DNA from: Mediterranea massiliensis
GTDB lineage: Bacteria > Bacteroidota > Bacteroidia > Bacteroidales > Bacteroidaceae
Assembly: GCA_958402075.1 (NCBI GenBank)
Contig: CATXSD010000025.1
Location: forward strand, 1 to 31,848
Length of the DNA: 31,848 nt
Direction of reading: 5' to 3'
The notes under the pieces: generated by a model
What the model saw: only the letters and a program-made list of their open reading frames with translations
What the model was told of the DNA's origin: nothing
Database searches by the model: none
In this document: positions 23,822 to 31,481 of the stretch, in pieces
How the letters are laid out: each line of letters opens with the position of its first letter
How positions within the stretch are numbered: position 1 is the first letter of the stretch
Program-made: the position numbers and the translations under genes

Positions 23822-25914
23822 CAGACCTGGCTGCTTGTGACATCAAATATCTGCCGGGCGTAGGACCGCAACGGGCCGCTACGCTCAACAAGGAAGCGGG
23901 TATCTGTACCCTGCACGACCTGCTGTATTATTTCCCTTATAAATACGTGGACCGCAGCCGCATCTACTTCATCCGTGAGCTGGACGGCAGCATGCCCTAC
24001 ATCCAGCTGAAAGGCGAAATACGGAGTTTCGAGGTGGCGGGAGAGGGACGCCATCGGCGGCTGATTGCCCACTTTACCGACGGAACAGGCTTTGTGGACC
24101 TGGTGTGGTTTCAGGGCATCAAGTACCTGACCGGCAAGTATAAGGTACATCAGGAGTACATCGTGTTCGGGAGGCCGACGGCTTTCAACGGCCGTATCAA
24201 CATCGCCCATCCCGACATCGACTTGGTTTCGGAGGTACAGATGTCCAGCATGGGATTGCGCCCCTATTACAATACCACGGAGAAGATGAAACGGTCGTTC
24301 CTGAACTCGAACGCCATCGAGAAGCTGGTGGCGACGCTGGTCCGGCAGATTCAGGAACCGTTGCCCGAGACGCTGTCGCCCGCGCTGGTCGCGGAGCATC
24401 ATCTGATGCCGCTGACGGAGGCGCTGCTCAACATCCATTTCCCCGGCAATGCCGACTTGCTCCGCAAGGCCCAGTACCGCCTGAAGTTTGAGGAACTGTT
24501 CTACGTGCAGCTGAATATCCTGCGCTATGCGCACGACCGCCAGTGCAAATATCGGGGCTATGTGTTCAGCCGGGTGGGGGAAATCTTTCATACTTTCTAT
24601 ACGCGTAACTTGCCGTTCGAGCTGACAGGTGCCCAGAAACGGGTGCTGAAGGAAATTCGTCACGACCTGGGCTCGGGACGCCAGATGAACCGTCTGCTGC
24701 AGGGCGACGTGGGAAGCGGAAAGACGCTGGTGGCCCTGATGAGCATGCTCATTGCGCTGGACAACGGCTTTCAGGCCTGCCTGATGGCTCCCACCGAAAT
24801 CCTGGCCAACCAGCATTTCGAGACGATACGTGAGCTGTTGTGCGGCATGGACATACACGTGGAGCTGTTGACGGGATCTATCCGCGGCAAGCGGCGGGAA
24901 GCCATTCTGGAGGGCTTGCTGAAGGGAGAGGTGAAGATCCTGATTGGCACGCATGCCGTCATCGAAGATTCGGTGAATTTCGCCTCGTTGGGGCTGGTGG
25001 TCATTGACGAGCAGCATCGTTTCGGTGTGGCGCAGCGGGCCCGGCTGTGGACCAAGAGCGTGCAGCCGCCCCATGTGCTGGTGATGACGGCCACGCCTAT
25101 TCCCCGCACACTGGCCATGACGCTTTACGGCGATCTGGACGTGTCGGTCATCGACGAGCTGCCTCCCGGCCGCAAACCGATAGCCACCATCCACCAGTTT
25201 GACAACCGGCGCGAGAGCCTGTACCGCTCGGTGCGCAAGCAGATTGAAGAGGGGCGGCAGGTGTACATCGTCTATCCGCTCATCAAGGAGAGCGAAAAAA
25301 TCGACCTGAAGAATCTGGAGGAAGGGTATCTGCATGTCTGCGAAGCTTTCCCCGACTGCCGCGTGTGCAAGGTGCACGGGCAGATGAAGCCCGCTGAGAA
25401 AGATGCGCAGATGCAGCTGTTCGTTTCGGGCGAGGCGCAGATTATGGTGGCGACGACGGTTATCGAGGTCGGCGTGAATGTGCCCAATGCCTCGGTGATG
25501 ATCATTGAGAATGCCGAACGCTTCGGATTGTCGCAGCTGCACCAGTTGCGCGGAAGAGTGGGTCGTGGAGCCGACCAGTCGTACTGCATCCTGGTGACCG
25601 GCTACAAGCTGGCCGAAGATACCCGCAAGCGGCTGGAAATCATGGTGCGTACCAACGATGGTTTTGAGATAGCCGAGGCCGACCTGAAACTCCGCGGACC
25701 GGGTGACCTGGAAGGTACGCAGCAGAGCGGGGTGGCCTTTGACCTGAAGATTGCCGATCTGGCCCGCGACGGTCAGTTGCTGCAATATGTGCGCGGGGTG
25801 GCCCAGAAGATTGTAGAAACAGATCCGCAGGGAGTCTTGCCTGAAAATGAAATCTTGTGGAAGCAGTTGAAGGCCTTGCGCAAGAGCAATGTCAACTGGG
25901 CGGCCATCAGCTGA
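23818..25914 (+). CDS. recG: ATP-dependent DNA helicase RecG
   Basis: A branch-migrating helicase that regresses stalled forks and processes Holliday junctions. The 698 residues are typical. The N-terminal wedge/OB region begins DIKYLPGVGPQRAATLNKEAG (helix-hairpin-helix-like, residues 6-26). The Walker A GDVGSGKT is at 296-303, the DEQH box at 397-400, MTATPIPRT follows, and motif VI lies in LHQLRGRVGRG near 578. The C-terminal QQSGVAFDLKIADLARDG is the RecG-specific tail. It overlaps ispD by 4 bp. A very long antisense frame opposite it is a by-product of GC-rich codon use. The gene ends the pdxJ-recG run. Confidence 0.98.
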   Translation: MTDLAACDIKYLPGVGPQRAATLNKEAGICTLHDLLYYFPYKYVDRSRIYFIRELDGSMPYIQLKGEIRSFEVAGEGRHRRLIAHFTDGTGFVDLVWFQGIKYLTGKYKVHQEYIVFGRPTAFNGRINIAHPDIDLVSEVQMSSMGLRPYYNTTEKMKRSFLNSNAIEKLVATLVRQIQEPLPETLSPALVAEHHLMPLTEALLNIHFPGNADLLRKAQYRLKFEELFYVQLNILRYAHDRQCKYRGYVFSRVGEIFHTFYTRNLPFELTGAQKRVLKEIRHDLGSGRQMNRLLQGDVGSGKTLVALMSMLIALDNGFQACLMAPTEILANQHFETIRELLCGMDIHVELLTGSIRGKRREAILEGLLKGEVKILIGTHAVIEDSVNFASLGLVVIDEQHRFGVAQRARLWTKSVQPPHVLVMTATPIPRTLAMTLYGDLDVSVIDELPPGRKPIATIHQFDNRRESLYRSVRKQIEEGRQVYIVYPLIKESEKIDLKNLEEGYLHVCEAFPDCRVCKVHGQMKPAEKDAQMQLFVSGEAQIMVATTVIEVGVNVPNASVMIIENAERFGLSQLHQLRGRVGRGADQSYCILVTGYKLAEDTRKRLEIMVRTNDGFEIAEADLKLRGPGDLEGTQQSGVAFDLKIADLARDGQLLQYVRGVAQKIVETDPQGVLPENEILWKQLKALRKSNVNWAAIS

Positions 25915-26077
25915 CAAAAAAACGTTGCAGCCTGTTACAGAATGATGAATATGTTGCAAAACATGTTTTATTGTATCTTGCTGATATATAGCTTATTTTA
26001 TAGCACTGCATCTGCGTGGCACGGTTTGCGAAAGAAAAAAATGTTTAAGTGGGTTACACCTTTTCAAATATAAATGC

Positions 26078-26085
26078 TACCTTTG
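26078..26085 (+). promoter_or_regulatory. Probable promoter -7 element of the M23 peptidase gene
   Basis: TACCTTTG matches TAnnTTTG about 100 bp before the chosen start, leaving a long leader. The expected -33 position reads TTAC, so the match is partial. The 270-bp gap after recG also holds a 12-bp palindrome, AAAACATGTTTT (25958-25969), and nothing else I recognise. Confidence 0.5.
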
Positions 26086-26186
26086 AGAGAATTTTTTGAA
26101 AAACGGATATTTCACTCGTGCGGATGAGGTCGGATGACGCGAAACTCGGGCGGATATCGACTAAAAAGACAAAGGACGAATACGGA

Positions 26187-27050
26187 ATGAATTTAAGTGG
26201 AATTAAACTGATTTTTTGTGCAGCCGCAGCAATGGTGAGCCTGAATTCTTTCTCGCAGGATCTCATTGCCCGCCAGGCACCCATCGATAGAAAACTGAAA
26301 AGTGTAGACTCATTGGCATTGCAGAAGCAGATTCGCGTGGAGCAGTCCATGTATCCTGCTTTCGATATTTATCCCTCCTGGAATACAAAATCCGTTCATG
26401 TATACGGCGATGCCATTATTCCCGACAAATATACCATTGACCTGACCGGTTTCTGTATGCCGACCGACCATACACGCATTACGGACGTGTTCGGCTATCG
26501 TCCACGCCGCCGCAGGGCCCACTACGGCCTCGACATCAAGGTCTATATCGGCGATACCATCCGTGCCGCTTTTGATGGTCGTGTGCGTATCGTGGCCAAC
26601 GAAGGGCGGCGCAAGGGATATGGCAAGTATGTGGTGATCCGTCACGACAACGGGCTGGAAACCATTTATGGACACTTGTCCAAGCAACTGGTAGACGTAG
26701 ACCAGCTGGTCAAGGCCGGTGAACCGATTGCCTTGGGTGGAAATACGGGACGCTCCACGGGTTCGCACCTGCATTTCGAGACCCGCTTCCTGGGCGTGGC
26801 GCTCGACCCTGCCAAGATGTTCGACTTTGAGAAGCAGGACATCGTGGCCGATACTTATACATTTGAAAAGACGAAGAAAGCCTCGGGAAGCAAGTCTTCG
26901 GGAGGCAACTTGTTCTATAAGGTCAAGAAGGGTGATACCCTGTCGAAGATCGCGGCCCGTCAAGGGACGACCGTCCAGAAGCTGTGTCAGCTGAACCGCA
27001 TTTCAAAGAAAACGACACTGCGTCCCGGACAGGTGCTTCGCTGCTCGTAA
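26187..27050 (+). CDS. Secreted M23-family peptidoglycan endopeptidase with LysM domain
   Basis: A zinc metallopeptidase of the lysostaphin/NlpD type acting on peptidoglycan in the periplasm. From ATG 26187 it has 287 residues. A signal peptide, NLSGIKLIFCAAAAMVSLNS followed by FSQ, occupies about 2-24. The zinc ligands H112 and D116 are in HYGLD, and the second motif, H194-L-H196-F-E, is complete, so the enzyme should be active. A C-terminal LysM domain begins near 243 with YKVKKGDTLSKIAARQG. The frame is open from a GTG 23 codons earlier, but that start would bury the signal peptide. It is a single gene with its own terminator. Confidence 0.93.
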   Translation: MNLSGIKLIFCAAAAMVSLNSFSQDLIARQAPIDRKLKSVDSLALQKQIRVEQSMYPAFDIYPSWNTKSVHVYGDAIIPDKYTIDLTGFCMPTDHTRITDVFGYRPRRRRAHYGLDIKVYIGDTIRAAFDGRVRIVANEGRRKGYGKYVVIRHDNGLETIYGHLSKQLVDVDQLVKAGEPIALGGNTGRSTGSHLHFETRFLGVALDPAKMFDFEKQDIVADTYTFEKTKKASGSKSSGGNLFYKVKKGDTLSKIAARQGTTVQKLCQLNRISKKTTLRPGQVLRCS

Positions 27051-27076
27051 AAAACGTAAACAATCTGATAAGGTCG

Positions 27077-27115
27077 GAGGGTGCTTTAATATAATTTAGA
27101 GTGCCCTCTTTTCTT
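27077..27115 (+). terminator. Terminator after the M23 peptidase gene
   Basis: GAGGGTGCTTT (27077-27087) pairs with AGAGTGCCCTC (27098-27108) over 11 bp, including three G-T pairs, around a 10-base AT loop. TTTTCTTT follows. The G-T pairs form only in plus-strand RNA. Confidence 0.8.
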
Positions 27116-27132
27116 TATTCCTTAATTATTCC

Positions 27133-27140
27133 TAACTTTG
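27133..27140 (+). promoter_or_regulatory. Promoter -7 element of the DUF1599 gene
   Basis: TAACTTTG is a full match to the -7 consensus and is identical to that of rfbA. It lies 18 bp before ATG 27159. The region 20 bp upstream is TTTT/TTTC, an acceptable -33. An alternative TTG start would fall inside this element, which argues against it. Confidence 0.65.
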
Positions 27141-27158
27141 CAGTCTATTTGTAAGGAA

Positions 27159-27701
27159 ATGAAAGATACCAAACAACAATTCGAACATGTCATCGCCCTC
27201 TGTCGTGACCTGTTTGCGAAGAAACTTCACGACTATGGGCCGGCGTGGCGCATCCTGCGCCCGTCTTCGGTGACCGACCAGCTGTTCATCAAGGCCAACC
27301 GCATCCGCAGCATCGAGACCAAGGGGGTGGCGCTGGTGGACGAAGGCATCCGTTCGGAATTCATGGCCATCGTGAATTACGGTATTGTGGGACTCATCCA
27401 GCTGGAACTGGGATATGCCGAGCAGGCTGATATCACCAACGAAGAGGCTTTGGCCTTGTATGACAAATATGCCAAGGCTTCGTTGGAGCTGATGCTGGCC
27501 AAGAACCATGATTACGATGAGGCCTGGCGCAGCATGCGCATCAGTTCGTACACGGACCTGATTCTGATGAAGATTTACCGCACCAAGCAGATAGAAAGCC
27601 TGGCCGGACAGACGCTGGTGTCCGAAGGTGTGGATGCCAATTACATGGATATGATAAACTACTCGGTTTTCGGGTTGATAAAGATTGAATTTGGAGAGTG
27701 A
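27159..27701 (+). CDS. DUF1599 protein, two tandem repeats
   Basis: A 180-residue soluble protein of unknown function found mainly in Bacteroidota. It is an internal duplication: FAKKLHDYGPAWRILRPSSV with LFIKANRIRSIE in the first half, and LAKNHDYDEAWRSMRISSYT with LILMKIYRTKQIE in the second. The repeated K-HDY--AWR-MR-SS-TD pattern, with its conserved acids and arginines, resembles an all-alpha NTP-pyrophosphohydrolase-like fold, but I cannot confirm activity. ATG 27159 is chosen because a TTG seven codons upstream lies inside the promoter. It overlaps the next frame by up to 17 bp, so the two may be coupled. Confidence 0.85.
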   Translation: MKDTKQQFEHVIALCRDLFAKKLHDYGPAWRILRPSSVTDQLFIKANRIRSIETKGVALVDEGIRSEFMAIVNYGIVGLIQLELGYAEQADITNEEALALYDKYAKASLELMLAKNHDYDEAWRSMRISSYTDLILMKIYRTKQIESLAGQTLVSEGVDANYMDMINYSVFGLIKIEFGE

Positions 27702-29031
27702 GAGAATACATAGGGTCAAGAAGGTGTGGGTGAACGTCTGCCGCTTCCTGTTGGGGGGGACGTTCATCTTTTCCGGCTTTGTCAAGGCCGTCGATCCGTT
27801 CGGCACGTTCTATAAGCTGCAGGACTATCTGACGGCATTCGGCATCATCGGATGGTTCCCCGCTGCCTTCCTGTTCTTTGTGGGCATCCTGCTGGCAGCC
27901 GTGGAATTTTGCGTCGGCGTGTACATGTTTCTGGGTATCCGGAAGACGGTAAGTGCCTGGCTGGCGTTGCTGCTGATGCTCTTCATGACTCCCCTGACGT
28001 TGTATCTGGCCATTGCCGATCCGGTGTCGGACTGCGGCTGTTTCGGCGATGCGGTGGTGCTGACCAACTGGCAGACGTTCGGCAAGAACGTTGTTCTGCT
28101 TCTGGCCGGCGTGTCGGTGTTCCGCTGGCGCAGGGAGGTGGTCCGCTTCATCAGCCGCAAGACGGAGTGGGTGTTTTCGATGTATACCATTGTGTTTGTC
28201 TTTGCCTTGTCGGTCTACTGCCAGCACAACCTGCCCGTGATTGATTTCCGTCCTTACCGGATAGGAGTGAACATCAAGCAGGCGATGGAGGTGCCCGAAG
28301 GTGAGAAACTGCCTGTCTACGATACGCGTTTCATCCTGGAGAAAAATGGAGAACGGCGGGAGTTTTCGCTGGACGACTATCCGGACAGTACCTGGACCTT
28401 TGTCGAAGCCCGTACGGTGCTGAAGGAGAAGGGGTACGAACCTCCCATCCACGACTTCTCGATGCAGAGCCTGGAAACGGGCGAGGACATTACGGACAGC
28501 GTCCTGTCGCGCAAGGGCTATACGTTCCTGCTGGTGGCACACCGCATCGAGGAGGCTGACGACAGCAACATCGACCTCATCAACGAAATATACGACTACA
28601 GCGTGGAGCATGGTTACGGCTTTTATGCCTTGACTTCTTCGGAAGAAGACGCAATCCAGTTGTGGGCCGACCGTACGGGAGCCGAATATCCCTTCTGCCT
28701 GTCCGATGACATTGCGCTGAAGACCATGATTCGTTCCAATCCGGGCATGTTCCTCCTGAAGGACGGCACCATCCTGCACAAGTGGAGTGACGGCAACCTG
28801 CCCGATGAATATGTGCTGGTCGATTCTCTGGAGAAGATCCCGTTGGGACAGCCGGAAGTGGTCAGCCTGTGGCAGACCATAGGGCGCATCTTGCTGTGGT
28901 TCATCGTTCCGCTCTGCCTGGTCCTGGCTCTGGATATCCTGATTGTCAGGCGGAGGGAAAAGATGAAGCTCGTACCGGATGAAGGAGAAGACTCCGTAGA
29001 TGAGTATACAGAAGAAAAAAAGAAAAAATGA
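27685..29031 (+). CDS. DoxX/MauE-type membrane protein with thioredoxin-like extracytoplasmic region
   Basis: A 448-residue protein. The N-terminal 150 residues are a four-helix DoxX-like membrane unit (FLLGGTFIFSGFVKAVDPFG near 21-40) carrying DCGCFGD, the cysteine motif of MauE-like redox proteins, near residue 114. A fifth helix is near 165-178, then a region of about 240 residues outside the membrane. Its second half (GYTFLLVAHRIEEAD, then NPGMFLLKDGTILHKW) looks like a thioredoxin/AhpC fold but lacks a CxxC. A last helix near 410-430 anchors the C-terminus. The start is uncertain: there is no ATG, TTG 27685 or 27691 overlap the DUF1599 gene, and GTG 27724 is possible. The function is unknown, probably envelope redox. 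Confidence 0.8.
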   Translation: MNLESERIHRVKKVWVNVCRFLLGGTFIFSGFVKAVDPFGTFYKLQDYLTAFGIIGWFPAAFLFFVGILLAAVEFCVGVYMFLGIRKTVSAWLALLLMLFMTPLTLYLAIADPVSDCGCFGDAVVLTNWQTFGKNVVLLLAGVSVFRWRREVVRFISRKTEWVFSMYTIVFVFALSVYCQHNLPVIDFRPYRIGVNIKQAMEVPEGEKLPVYDTRFILEKNGERREFSLDDYPDSTWTFVEARTVLKEKGYEPPIHDFSMQSLETGEDITDSVLSRKGYTFLLVAHRIEEADDSNIDLINEIYDYSVEHGYGFYALTSSEEDAIQLWADRTGAEYPFCLSDDIALKTMIRSNPGMFLLKDGTILHKWSDGNLPDEYVLVDSLEKIPLGQPEVVSLWQTIGRILLWFIVPLCLVLALDILIVRRREKMKLVPDEGEDSVDEYTEEKKKK

Positions 29032-29066
29032 AATAGATGGTATTAACCCTTTAATGTAAAAACGAA

Positions 29067-29822
29067 ATGAGAAAAAACATTGTTGCAGGAAACTGGAAAA
29101 TGAACAAGACCCTCCAGGAGGGCATTGCTCTTGCAAAAGAATTGAACGAAGTGTTGGCTAACGAAAAGCCTAACTGTGATGTAATCATCTGCACGCCGTT
29201 TATCCACCTGGCATCGGTTACTCCGTTGGTTGACCCCGCCAAGATTGGTGTAGGTGCAGAAAACTGCGCCGACAAGGAATCGGGTGCCTATACAGGTGAA
29301 GTTTCGGCCGCCATGGTTGCTTCTACCGGTGCCAAGTATGTCATCCTGGGTCACTCCGAGCGTCGTGCCTACTATCACGAGACAGTGGAAATCCTGGAAG
29401 AGAAGGTGAAACTGGCTCTGGCTCACGGTCTGACTCCGATCTTCTGCATCGGTGAGGTACTGGAAGAGCGCGAAGCCGGTAAGCAGAACGAAGTGGTTGC
29501 CGCACAGCTGGCTTCCGTATTCTCTCTGTCTGCCGAGGACTTCTCCAAGATTATCCTGGCTTACGAACCGGTTTGGGCCATCGGTACCGGCAAGACTGCC
29601 ACTCCCGAGCAGGCTGAAGAAATCCATGCTTTCATCCGTTCGCAGGTAGCCGAGAAATATGGCAAGGAAATCGCCGACAACTGCTCCATCCTCTACGGTG
29701 GCAGCTGCAAGCCCTCCAATGCCAAGGAACTGTTTGCAAAACCCGATGTTGACGGTGGTCTGATTGGTGGCGCTGCATTGAAAGCTGCCGACTTCAAGGG
29801 CATCATCGACGCTTTTAATTAA
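29067..29822 (+). CDS. tpiA: Triosephosphate isomerase
   Basis: It interconverts dihydroxyacetone phosphate and glyceraldehyde-3-phosphate in glycolysis and gluconeogenesis. The 251 residues are standard. The substrate lysine K11 lies in GNWKMN, the electrophile H96 in LGHSERR and the catalytic base E167 in AYEPVWAIGTGKTAT. The C-terminal YGGSCKPSNA and GLIGGAAL phosphate loops are intact. Codon use is strongly biased, as expected for a highly expressed gene. It lies 35 bp after the DoxX gene and is followed by a palindrome and a strong terminator. Confidence 0.99.
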   Translation: MRKNIVAGNWKMNKTLQEGIALAKELNEVLANEKPNCDVIICTPFIHLASVTPLVDPAKIGVGAENCADKESGAYTGEVSAAMVASTGAKYVILGHSERRAYYHETVEILEEKVKLALAHGLTPIFCIGEVLEEREAGKQNEVVAAQLASVFSLSAEDFSKIILAYEPVWAIGTGKTATPEQAEEIHAFIRSQVAEKYGKEIADNCSILYGGSCKPSNAKELFAKPDVDGGLIGGAALKAADFKGIIDAFN

Positions 29823-29831
29823 TACACAGGA

Positions 29832-29845
29832 GTCGGCATGCCGAC
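29832..29845. repeat. 14-bp perfect palindrome after tpiA
   Basis: GTCGGCATGCCGAC lies 9 bp after the tpiA stop and just ahead of the large terminator hairpin. It may extend the 3' structure of the mRNA or bind a protein; neither is shown. Confidence 0.6.
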
Positions 29846-29853
29846 CTGTTTGG

Positions 29854-29910
29854 GGAAGTGCTGCGCCGGAGGCCATGCAGCCGGCGGGGCACTTCCTTCT
29901 TCTCTTTTTT
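29854..29910 (+). terminator. tpiA terminator
   Basis: GGAAGTGC (29854-29861) and GCACTTCC (29889-29896) form the base of a stem that continues with one mismatch through GCCGG/CCGGC-type pairs to a short loop. A T/C-rich run ending in six T (29897-29910) follows. It is among the strongest terminators in the window. Confidence 0.88.
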
Positions 29911-29944
29911 ATCATTCAATCCATTCATTCAGATACCGAATCAC

Positions 29945-30400
29945 ATGAAACGTTTGCTTTTGGCGCTTGCCGGCCTTTCTTTCCTCCTGTCTGCCGCGGC
30001 ACAGGACAATATCGTGAAGAGTCTGGAACGGAACGTTCCCGGTCAGGGAAAGGTGACCATCCATCAGGACGAACGTATTGAGGCTTTGTTGGGACGGGGA
30101 GCCGTTCCGTCGTCTACCGGCGAGCGCAAGACCCTTCGTGCCGCCGGATACCGCGTGCAGGTGTATGCGGGCAGCAATACCCGTCAGGCCAAGAACGAGG
30201 CCCATTCGGTAGCGGCGTCTGTCAAGGATCTTTTCCCCGACCTGCCGGTCTATTCCTTCTTTTCCCCTCCACGGTGGCTGTGCCGCGTGGGCGACTATCG
30301 GAGTGTCGAGGAGGCCGATGCCATGATGCGCAAGTTGCGGGCTACCGGCGAGTTCAAGGAAGTTTCCATTGTCCGCGACCAGATTCAGATACCCTTATGA
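29945..30400 (+). CDS. SPOR-domain periplasmic protein
   Basis: A small exported protein of 151 residues. A signal peptide of about 20 residues (MKRLLLALAGLSFLLSAAAQ) is followed by a linker and a C-terminal SPOR domain from about 74, YRVQVYAGSNTRQAKNEA, through CRVGDYRSVEEADAMMRKL. SPOR domains bind denuded glycan strands of septal peptidoglycan, so a cell-wall or division role is likely. The frame is open 29 codons upstream to 29858, but that part crosses the tpiA terminator, so ATG 29945 is the real start. It is followed 76 bp later by folE. Confidence 0.9.
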   Translation: MKRLLLALAGLSFLLSAAAQDNIVKSLERNVPGQGKVTIHQDERIEALLGRGAVPSSTGERKTLRAAGYRVQVYAGSNTRQAKNEAHSVAASVKDLFPDLPVYSFFSPPRWLCRVGDYRSVEEADAMMRKLRATGEFKEVSIVRDQIQIPL

Positions 30401-30476
30401 CGCCTGTCGGACGGCTTGCGTGTCGTCCCCGTAGCGTCTGTTTATGTAAAACCAGTCAATCATTATTGTAGAAATC

Positions 30477-31073
30477 ATGTTGGAAAAAGAAATCATCACC
30501 TCTCCTGCGTTGGACGAACTGAAAGAACACTATGCACGCATCCTGACCCTGCTGGGCGAGGACCCCGGGCGCGAAGGGCTGCTCAAGACTCCCGAACGCG
30601 TGGCCAAGGCCATGCTGAGCCTGACCAAGGGCTATACGATGGACCCGCACGAAGTGCTCCGTTCGGCCAAGTTCAAGGAAGAATACAGCCAGATGGTGAT
30701 TGTGAAGGACATCGATTTCTTCTCGTTGTGCGAGCACCACATGCTGCCCTTCTACGGCAAGGCGCACGTGGCCTACATCCCCAACGGCTACATCACCGGA
30801 CTGAGCAAGATAGCCCGTGTAGTCGACATCTTCTCCCACCGCCTGCAGGTGCAGGAGCGCATGACGCTCCAGATCAAGGAGTGCATCCAGGAGACGCTCA
30901 ATCCGCTGGGCGTGATGGTGGTGGTCGAGGCCAAGCACATGTGCATGCAGATGCGGGGCGTGGAGAAGCAGAATGCCATTACCACGACTTCCGACTTCAC
31001 CGGTGCCTTCAACCAGGCCAAGACCCGCGAGGAGTTCATGAACCTCATCAAACATCACTCCACCGCCCTGTGA
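30477..31073 (+). CDS. folE: GTP cyclohydrolase I
   Basis: It converts GTP to 7,8-dihydroneopterin triphosphate, opening tetrahydrofolate synthesis. At 198 residues it is close to other FolE proteins. The zinc ligands are C85 and H88 in CEHHMLPF and C156 in HMCMQMRGV; AYIPNGYITGLSKIARVVDIFSHRLQVQE forms the conserved core between them. The N-terminal LLGEDPGREGLLKTPERVAKAM (about residues 22-43) is also typical. All zinc ligands are present, so it is the zinc-dependent type. It probably shares a transcript with the SPOR gene and ends at a very stable terminator 71 bp downstream. Confidence 0.98.
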   Translation: MLEKEIITSPALDELKEHYARILTLLGEDPGREGLLKTPERVAKAMLSLTKGYTMDPHEVLRSAKFKEEYSQMVIVKDIDFFSLCEHHMLPFYGKAHVAYIPNGYITGLSKIARVVDIFSHRLQVQERMTLQIKECIQETLNPLGVMVVVEAKHMCMQMRGVEKQNAITTTSDFTGAFNQAKTREEFMNLIKHHSTAL

Positions 31074-31103
31074 TTCTTTGATTAAAGATATTCCTGCCGC
31101 CCA

Positions 31104-31164
31104 TGTTCATAGTTGGCGGCGTAAAGTCCATAGTTAGCGCTGTAAAGTCCATAGTTAGGCCGCT
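31104..31164 (+). repeat. Three 21-bp tandem repeats after folE
   Basis: The unit GTYCATAGTTrGCGnnGTAAA (Y is C or T, r is A or G, n any base) has CATAGTT starting at 31108, 31129 and 31150, an exact 21-bp period. The third unit departs after CATAGTTAG and turns into the terminator loop. 21 bp equals two helical turns. Confidence 0.85.
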
Positions 31165-31182
31165 AACTATGGACTTTTTTTT
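31144..31182 (+). terminator. folE terminator, perfect 15-bp stem
   Basis: AAAGTCCATAGTTAG (31144-31158), loop GCCG, CTAACTATGGACTTT (31163-31177), with eight T running from 31175 to 31182. Since the left arm is repeated upstream, the right arm can also pair with the second repeat (AAAGTCCATAGTTAG at 31123-31137). Confidence 0.92.
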
Positions 31183-31189
31183 CTGTCGT

Positions 31190-31481
31190 CCTGTCGGTTG
31201 GCATTCGTCAAATGGATAGAGAATACACATTCAAGGACTGGGGAAACTGCAGGGCCTGTATCAATCTGTCTTCCCCCGTGGAAACTTATCCGCTGAACCA
31301 GGGACAGTAACTTGTATAACGTAGCGACTGAGATATATAAGCCGGACAGAACGGAATTTCCGGCACTGGTTCCGCAGAACGTAGTGATGGCCGAACTGCT
31401 GCTTTCCCGATTTCCGGCAGAGGTAGGAATACTGGGAAATGGAAATATAGGGACAGATATACATTCATACACAAAATGTAT
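31190..31481. other. Stretch without a supported gene
   Basis: About 290 bp between the folE terminator and the AraC gene. A 32-codon frame starts at ATG 31212, and another plus frame (from TTG 31312) looks coding-like for some 55 codons with IYKPDRTEFPALVPQNVV before it runs antisense to the AraC gene. Neither has a family I know. It could be a decayed gene or the 3' untranslated region of the minus-strand gene. I see no promoter consensus or terminator. Confidence 0.4.

Noticed and set aside
23680..25959. 759-codon minus-strand frame opposite recG
   Set aside because: recG is unambiguous with all helicase motifs. The antisense frame is His/Gln/Leu-rich without domains and results from GC-biased codon use.
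27541..29136. 531-codon minus-strand frame opposite the DoxX gene
   Set aside because: Low-complexity His/Gln/Arg-rich translation with no motif; the plus-strand gene has clear membrane segments and neighbours.
29858..29944. N-terminal extension of the SPOR protein
   Set aside because: It would translate the tpiA terminator; the signal peptide begins at 29945.
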